From Magicicada septendecula (taxonomy: Eukaryota; Arthropoda; Insecta; Hemiptera; Cicadidae), in assembly GCA_034769895.1 (NCBI GenBank), contig CM068367.1:127522927-127586926 (forward strand): a stretch of DNA of 64,000 nucleotides, given 5' to 3'. Shown here one piece after another: positions 59,270-64,000 of this stretch. A model generated the notes under the pieces. That model ran no database searches. It was given only the letters and a program-made list of their open reading frames with translations, and had not been told where the DNA came from. Position 1 is the stretch's first letter. Every line of letters starts with the position of its first letter. A program made the position numbers and the translations under genes.

Positions 59270-59632
59270 ACAAAGTCTAAAGCTGGTCACTCCAGCGATT
59301 CCTCGGACATCCCACACCTGTCTGACCTTCGGCTTATCGCTGCGTAGTTGTTTGGGGATGCGGCAGTCATCCATTCGGCCAATTCAGCCGATATTGGGGA
59401 ATCCTGTCGAGTATACTCACAGTATTCAGTTCCGACCGTATATCCGTATTTCTTGTATGATCATGGAGAGTATAGCCTCCCACGTGCCTGAGAAATCTTG
59501 AGAAATCTCATTTCAGCCGCTTGGATACGATTGGCCTGGCCTTTCGTTAAAGTCCAATTTTCAGACCCACAGAGAAGTGTGGGAAGGGCCATCACCTTGT
59601 AGAATTTTAGGCGCGTTTCTTTACTGGCTGAC
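59270..59632 (-). mobile_element. Non-LTR retrotransposon RT tail, internally deleted
   Basis: On the minus strand from about 59630: KETRLKFYKVMALPTLLCG, SENWTLTKGQANRIQAAEM, RFLKISQ, then a scrambled stretch, then GRMDDCRIPKQL and a lysine-rich piece ending near 59290. The start equals the KFYKV-ALPTLL block at 11850-12365, so this is the same broad family. The segment between RFLK and RMDD is rearranged or replaced. Confidence 0.75.
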
Positions 59633-59639
59633 TTAAAGA

Positions 59640-60300
59640 GTCCCGCACATAAGGTTGAACTTATGCAACTTACTCACAAAGTAACTTATGAACTGATTTC
59701 TAAAGCAAATTAAAGCAAACTGATATAACCTCAAAATATAGTCACCTTACGACGATGATGATGACAAATCAAGTAGTATCTCGGAACAGTTTTACTGTTA
59801 AATATTAAACCTAGCTCCTAACCAATACTTGTTCGTTACAAAGTCAACACACTACATCGTAATGTACTGACTGTCACTGTGTATAATAGGACCGAAAATC
59901 AAACCGCCGCCCATGTCGGACTCACCAGTAATTACCGCTGATGAGCAGCAAGCGAGCAATTGTTACAGCACTGTACCTCGCCCTGCCTTCGATACCTTCG
60001 CTATTATGAACATGTTACGCGACGGGTTTAACGAGTTCGCAGGGTAAATAATACCGCTTCGAATTCTGATGATTCTGCCCAACTAACATTTCCGATCGTT
60101 TCAGACGCGACACGTTTCTATGTTAATTACTCCAGTGCGAGTGCGCGGATGTAGCAGAATTCTGCTTCTCTTTCCAAATATCGCAAGCGCTCTTTGTCTA
60201 TCCTCTCATCCGATTGCCTGTCTATCTATCTACCTGCATATTTCTCTTCTCTCTCTCGCCTCCCGTCCAGTATGCCTCTTCACCTTCTTTCTAACATGGT
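59640..60300. other. Non-coding, nothing recognised
   Basis: Mixed composition. The 68-codon frame at 60120-60326 is Ser/Leu-rich from CT-rich DNA and partly overlaps the antisense RT fragment. Confidence 0.4.
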
Positions 60301-60304
60301 CCTA

Positions 60305-60450
60305 CAGCGTTCGTCGCATCTTATAGCTCATATTACACATTTCTCTGGTTTCCCAGTAACTGTCAATTAGGCCTCCGCTCGCCATAGCCTGCTGAATGCA
60401 TTTTAACCAAGTAAGGCTAGGGCTACCTTTCTTTCTTCTATTCAACGGCT
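60305..60450 (-). mobile_element. Short RT C-terminal fragment
   Basis: The minus strand reads RKKGSPSLTWLKCIQQAMAS, then GGLIDSYWETREM. The basic patch with LTWLKCIQQAM, followed by a Trp and R-E, is the terminal part of non-LTR RTs (the usual form is GRP-x-L-x-W-x-D-x-I). Only about 45 codons remain. A CTTCTT tract lies upstream on this strand. Confidence 0.6.
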
Positions 60451-61480
60451 TCTTCTTCTTAATCATCCTCTTCTAACCGTCGGGTGTCGAAGTTTTCGAG
60501 GGAGCTCTCCACCTCGTCCTGTCCAGTGCCAAAACCCTAGCACGGGCCCAAACTACTCGATTCAATGGCACGTAAAAATTTTCGAAGCCACCGTTCATTT
60601 TCCACTCTCCTCATGCGCCATATCATTCCTTTCTGTTTCTCTGAATAACTGTATTTTCCATGCATGTTTATTGCATACGTTCTGCACAAAGGCACAAAGG
60701 TAGCTCTGACTGCAGTACTGTTGCTCTTATTTTTTTTTAGATGAATAAGATGAAATGTGCGTAGATTACAAACGCGTCATGTGGCGAGTTCAAACAACAA
60801 CACTACATTAATATATTTGAAGTACAGCGACCGATGCTCAGTTGGTACTTTCTCATGTGACTACTCTCAATGCTCGTTAAATAGGGCATAACGTGGCTGT
60901 AATAATTCCAAACAACGTACGAATTGTGCGGCCACTTAATGTATTGTGTAGGGTGCATTTTGACAACAGCCGGAACGTCTGATACCTTCCAGGTTTGGAC
61001 ATCAGTATATGATATTCGATACCCGTTTCACGGTCATCAACAAGCGTCCGACGTTGGAAGAATATAGCCTATTTGACGCATAGTGTGGCTCCGGTTTTTA
61101 TACAACGATATCCACGGCATGAACACGCAGTGTCCGTTGAAATACGTTTACACGTGTAGAGCGCTGCGCTGTCTAGGAGATATATGCACCGCCCGACTAT
61201 TTATCACGGTTGACAACGAAACTACGGGAAAAACTACTCCCGCAGTAGGGAGCTATGTTATAAACAACATATACGGCAATATGTTCTTACGGGTTTAACC
61301 CAAAATATACTAACAGCAGTATATCATACGGGAGTCTCTAAGTACGGACAAAGAACAGTCACAAGAAGTGCAGCTGATGGACATAATATCGTATGTACAA
61401 TGTGTTACTACAATTATAATCAGTACAGATGACTTGCATAACTTGCAGCATACGAATCATATCTAACAAACATTTATTAC
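60450..61480. other. Non-coding, nothing recognised
   Basis: The 71-codon frame at 61083-61298 has no domain. 60470-60560 is GC-richer with no recognised element. Confidence 0.4.
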
Positions 61481-61481
61481 T

Positions 61482-61675
61482 ACAAGCAGAATGATCACTG
61501 TTGCACACCACTATGTAAAATTATCCCGATTAGCGCTTTCAAGCTTCACACCTCATCGTCAGATCGGAATAAAAATAAGATGGATTATTCCGATCTGACG
61601 ATGAGCTGTGAAGCTTGAAAGCCCTAATCGGGATAATTTTACATAGTGGTGTGCAACAGTGATCATTCTGCTTGT
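61482..61675. mobile_element. Hairpin element with 91-bp near-perfect arms
   Basis: Left arm 61482-61572 and right arm 61585-61675 are inverted copies with only about two mismatches (near 61533 and 61548), separated by a 12-base loop. The outer end reads ACAAGCAGAATGATCACTG. No target duplication is clear. The antisense frame 61559-61822 crosses the right arm and is not taken as a gene. This may be a recently formed foldback element, or a single-strand fold-and-copy product. Confidence 0.9.
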
Positions 61676-61679
61676 GATT

Positions 61680-62560
61680 TCAACCACTAACACAACTTTC
61701 TTCATTAAATTTATTATTACAGTATTGTTGTATAATCGTGAACAAATTCTCCTGTCAGTGGGTGAAAAGAAATCGATAAAGCGATTTCCATATTCAATAC
61801 AGATCCTTCTTTTTATATTCAAATTGTAATTAGTATTATTACGATTAGTATAAGATTGGAATCATTAATATTATTACGATGTTACGTGGTATTCACACTC
61901 ACTATTATTTCAAAACAACGGCACCAATATAACTCGCCCATTATGAAACGATTAACAAAATCAGTTACCTTATTACGCTAAGTTACTAAGCAAGAAAACA
62001 TTCGGCTTATTCTATTCATAAATATGTTTTTTTTTGTTACATACAACAAGAATTAAAAACGTTGTTATAAAAACTTGTATAAAAAGTTTTTGTATCACGG
62101 TTGTAGAGAACTTGTTACGAACACTAGTTTTCATAAAAGTTCTAAAAGTCGAATATAAGCAGCAAGACGAAGATTACAAGAGAAGGGGGTGAGAAGTGAT
62201 TGAGAAAGGACAGCGGCGACATCTGATGTTTGCAAGTAGCGCTTCTGCTAACAGCTTTACGAACTTACGAATTTTAAGGAATTGAGAGAAGAAAACCATA
62301 GAGTCCCTTCATACCATCAACGTAGTAACGACCTATCGGAAAATAACAAAACTGTGCAACAGAGAACCTTAAAGGGAAGAAATACAATATTGTCACCTAT
62401 TGTAAGTCAAGCATCGAATCACTCTTTTTGTTTCCAAACATTCATTACGCGAATATAAAATGCATGTGCTTCAGTGTTATCAAGTTTCTGTTGTGTATGC
62501 TACTGTGCATGAAATATGAAATACTAATACTGTATGTCCCAAATTATATCTTCTCCGTTA
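61680..62560. other. AT-rich non-coding stretch
   Basis: 61820-61880 repeats the phrase ATTATTACGAT. 62040-62150 holds the second copy of the 58826 repeat. No gene was recognised. Confidence 0.45.
62040..62150 (+). repeat. Interspersed repeat, copy 2
   Basis: Direct relative of 58826-58915, about 3.2 kb away. The flanks differ. Confidence 0.65.
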
Positions 62561-62569
62561 AAATTTATA

Positions 62570-62880
62570 GAAATAATAATAGTCTTCCTCAGACTGCCCT
62601 TGCGAGTGTAGAGATTTCTCGATCACCGAGCCGTCATGTGGTTCCTTCCTTCCTTCCTTCCGCAGTTTGGTTGTAGTGGTTCTCCACACCAATCTTCTCT
62701 GTACTTTCCGTTTCATCTCCTCATAGGAGTAGATCACCAATAATCAGTTTCACATATTGGAGTCTTGGTCTTCCTCTCCCTCATTTCCCTTCAGTTATTG
62801 TTTTTATCAAATTCTCGTGACGCATAATAAATTCAACCCTTCGCTTCACAATATTATGCCAAAAACTTCTCGTTTCTCCA
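62570..62880 (-). mobile_element. Non-LTR retrotransposon RT tail
   Basis: On the minus strand: KRRVEFIMRHENLIKTITEG, a stop, GRGRPRLQYVKLI, then in another frame EEMKRKVQRRLVWRT, followed by a diverged 3' region containing a (GGAA)n tract (62644-62661) and ending near an AAT-rich stretch (62570). The R-R-V-E-x-I-x-R-H and G-R-G-R-P-x-x-x-Y steps are typical of one insect RT family. Dead and truncated. Confidence 0.75.
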
Positions 62881-63125
62881 TCCAAAGTCTAAACTCAAGT
62901 ATGTGACGACTGATTTTGGAAGTGCGGCCAAGACGCTTTAACCACACCACCGTACTGCCGCACAGGATTTAACATTTAAACAGGAAGCAAAAACCTAACA
63001 CGAAATCGACATTACTTAAGTTGCGTGTACTGAAAGTTTCTTTATCAAATGGCTATCATCTATTAACTTGCTCAAAACGGAAAAGGAGGACGGGGAGGGC
63101 AAGGAAAAGAGCCTAAGCACAGAAG

Positions 63126-63382
63126 CAGTGGCGTAAATAGGCGCTACTCCTGGGGGGGGGGATAAGACTAGTTTCTGGGGGGGATTAGACTAGTTTCATG
63201 GATGGACAAATGAGATATTCAAGATTCTTCCCATATAATTATTTATAGACCTTATTTTCATAGACGCAACTGGCTTAGAAATAGGCCTATGTTAAGTGAT
63301 TATGGAATTTCACTGAAATATTTAATAGCTCTGATGGGGAATTGATCCCATAATCCCCCCCCCCCACCTAGTTACAGCACTG
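63126..63382. repeat. G-tract/GTGGCGTA family, full-length MITE-like copy
   Basis: The left end CAGTGGCGTAAATAGG and the inverted right end CAGTGCTGTAACTAGG bound a 257-bp element with a G-tract near the left end and a C-tract near the right, so the ends form a terminal inverted repeat. Near the left, GGGGATAAGACTAGTTT is tandemly repeated as GGGGATTAGACTAGTTT (63150-63196). Its right part matches 47841-47930 inverted. No target duplication was found. Confidence 0.75.
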
Positions 63383-64000
63383 CTGGCAGTATTACTAAGT
63401 GTCAATCAAATAGGCACGGATTTTATTAGATGGGTCGAGTAATAGGTTATGAATAGTCAACATTTAATTTCCGTCAGTCAAATGTTCTACAGGTCGCCGA
63501 CCACGACAGGTAATATTATTCACAATTAATTACTACAGAAGTTTTCGGTAGCTTCTGGAACAACACTTAACAGCAGTAAAATTTAATTCATAAAGGGAAA
63601 CTCTGTTCAAAGGCGATAAAAGAAAGAATTAAGGGCGTAATCCGTCAGACGACTTACCAGCAGTGCTTCAATGGTAGCAATTTTGTGTTACAGTTTCAAT
63701 ACACTGAAATTAAACAGTGACGCGTGCGAGCGCACTCTCTCGCGTTAATCAAATCGTGTTTGAAGTGAAACGTTAATTCTACCGTACGACACCCCCGTTG
63801 GATTCCCATCAATCCCAATGGACCCAATAATTGCATGGCACCGTTTTAAATTCCAATACACGTCCAATTAAATGTAGTTGATTTCCACTAACTAGAAACC
63901 TGACCTGATTATCAACTATTAACACACCAAATTGTGTAGCATGTGTTTGTTCCCACAAGAAAAAAACTACTAAAACGTTCCAAAACCAAATTTATTTTAC
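63383..64000. other. Non-coding, nothing recognised
   Basis: No element found up to the window edge. 63785-63835 has ATTCCCATCAATCCCAATGG, a local GGATT/AATCC-rich patch without clear meaning. Confidence 0.4.

Noticed and set aside
1..64000. CRISPR array, bacterial operon or prophage
   Set aside because: No regularly spaced identical repeats, no ribosome-binding sites with long ORFs, and retrotransposon content typical of an animal genome.

Overview
The window is animal nuclear DNA, most likely from a hemimetabolous insect. A cockroach or termite-type (blattodean) genome is my best guess, because the non-LTR retrotransposon tails look like those I associate with such genomes. That assignment is an inference from family resemblance, not a search. 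No bacterial-style operon, intact host gene, rRNA or tRNA gene, or CRISPR array was found. Nearly all open frames are short chance frames in AT-rich DNA. The only recognisable protein coding is transposon-derived: many 5'-truncated, frameshifted 3' ends of non-LTR retrotransposons that keep only the last part of reverse transcriptase (RT) and what follows it. The window is therefore best read as intergenic DNA or a long intron filled with old transposon debris.

Layout. 1-4500: a promoter-like double TATA module (745-1150), a minus-strand RT tail (2592-2990) and a plus-strand RT tail (4248-4500). 4500-11500: a (GAA)n tract, a degenerate 122-bp tandem array (6630-7190), and a minus-strand RT tail with an ATC-type end (9710-10105). 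11500-18900: a 234-bp foldback (11558-11791), RT tails at 11850-12365, 16390-16698 and 18190-18893, two copies of a 179-bp repeat, the first of two LTR-like segments (15198-15615), and an ORF that ends at a splice-donor consensus (17474-17683). 18900-28400: RT tails at 20405-20930, 23500-23730, 27530-27880 and 28005-28345, a five-copy tandem array (21372-22190), and the second LTR-like segment (22270-22765).

29000-45700: a 963-bp foldback element with a partial copy at 40098-40700. At 36095-37310 there is a nested insertion: an RNase H-bearing LINE interrupted by a truncated RT element with a 13-bp target-site duplication and by a 78-bp MITE. Two copies of a G-tract repeat family (31200-31529, 45068-45474) and a minus-strand RT tail (45475-45690) follow. 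45700-64000: more G-tract family copies, the longest uninterrupted RT tail (50650-51215), an unexplained 112-codon frame (53448-53786), three hammerhead-like stem motifs (48301, 56521, 57444), a 163-bp tandem duplication, a long hairpin (61482-61675), and minus-strand RT tails at 59270, 60305 and 62570.

The elements do not act together as a system. The RT tails are independent dead insertions, the foldbacks and MITEs are non-autonomous, and no complete transposase, RT or host gene that could serve them is present here. The most informative signals are structural: the three-layer insertion nest, the foldbacks, the hammerhead-like motifs and the degenerate tandem arrays.
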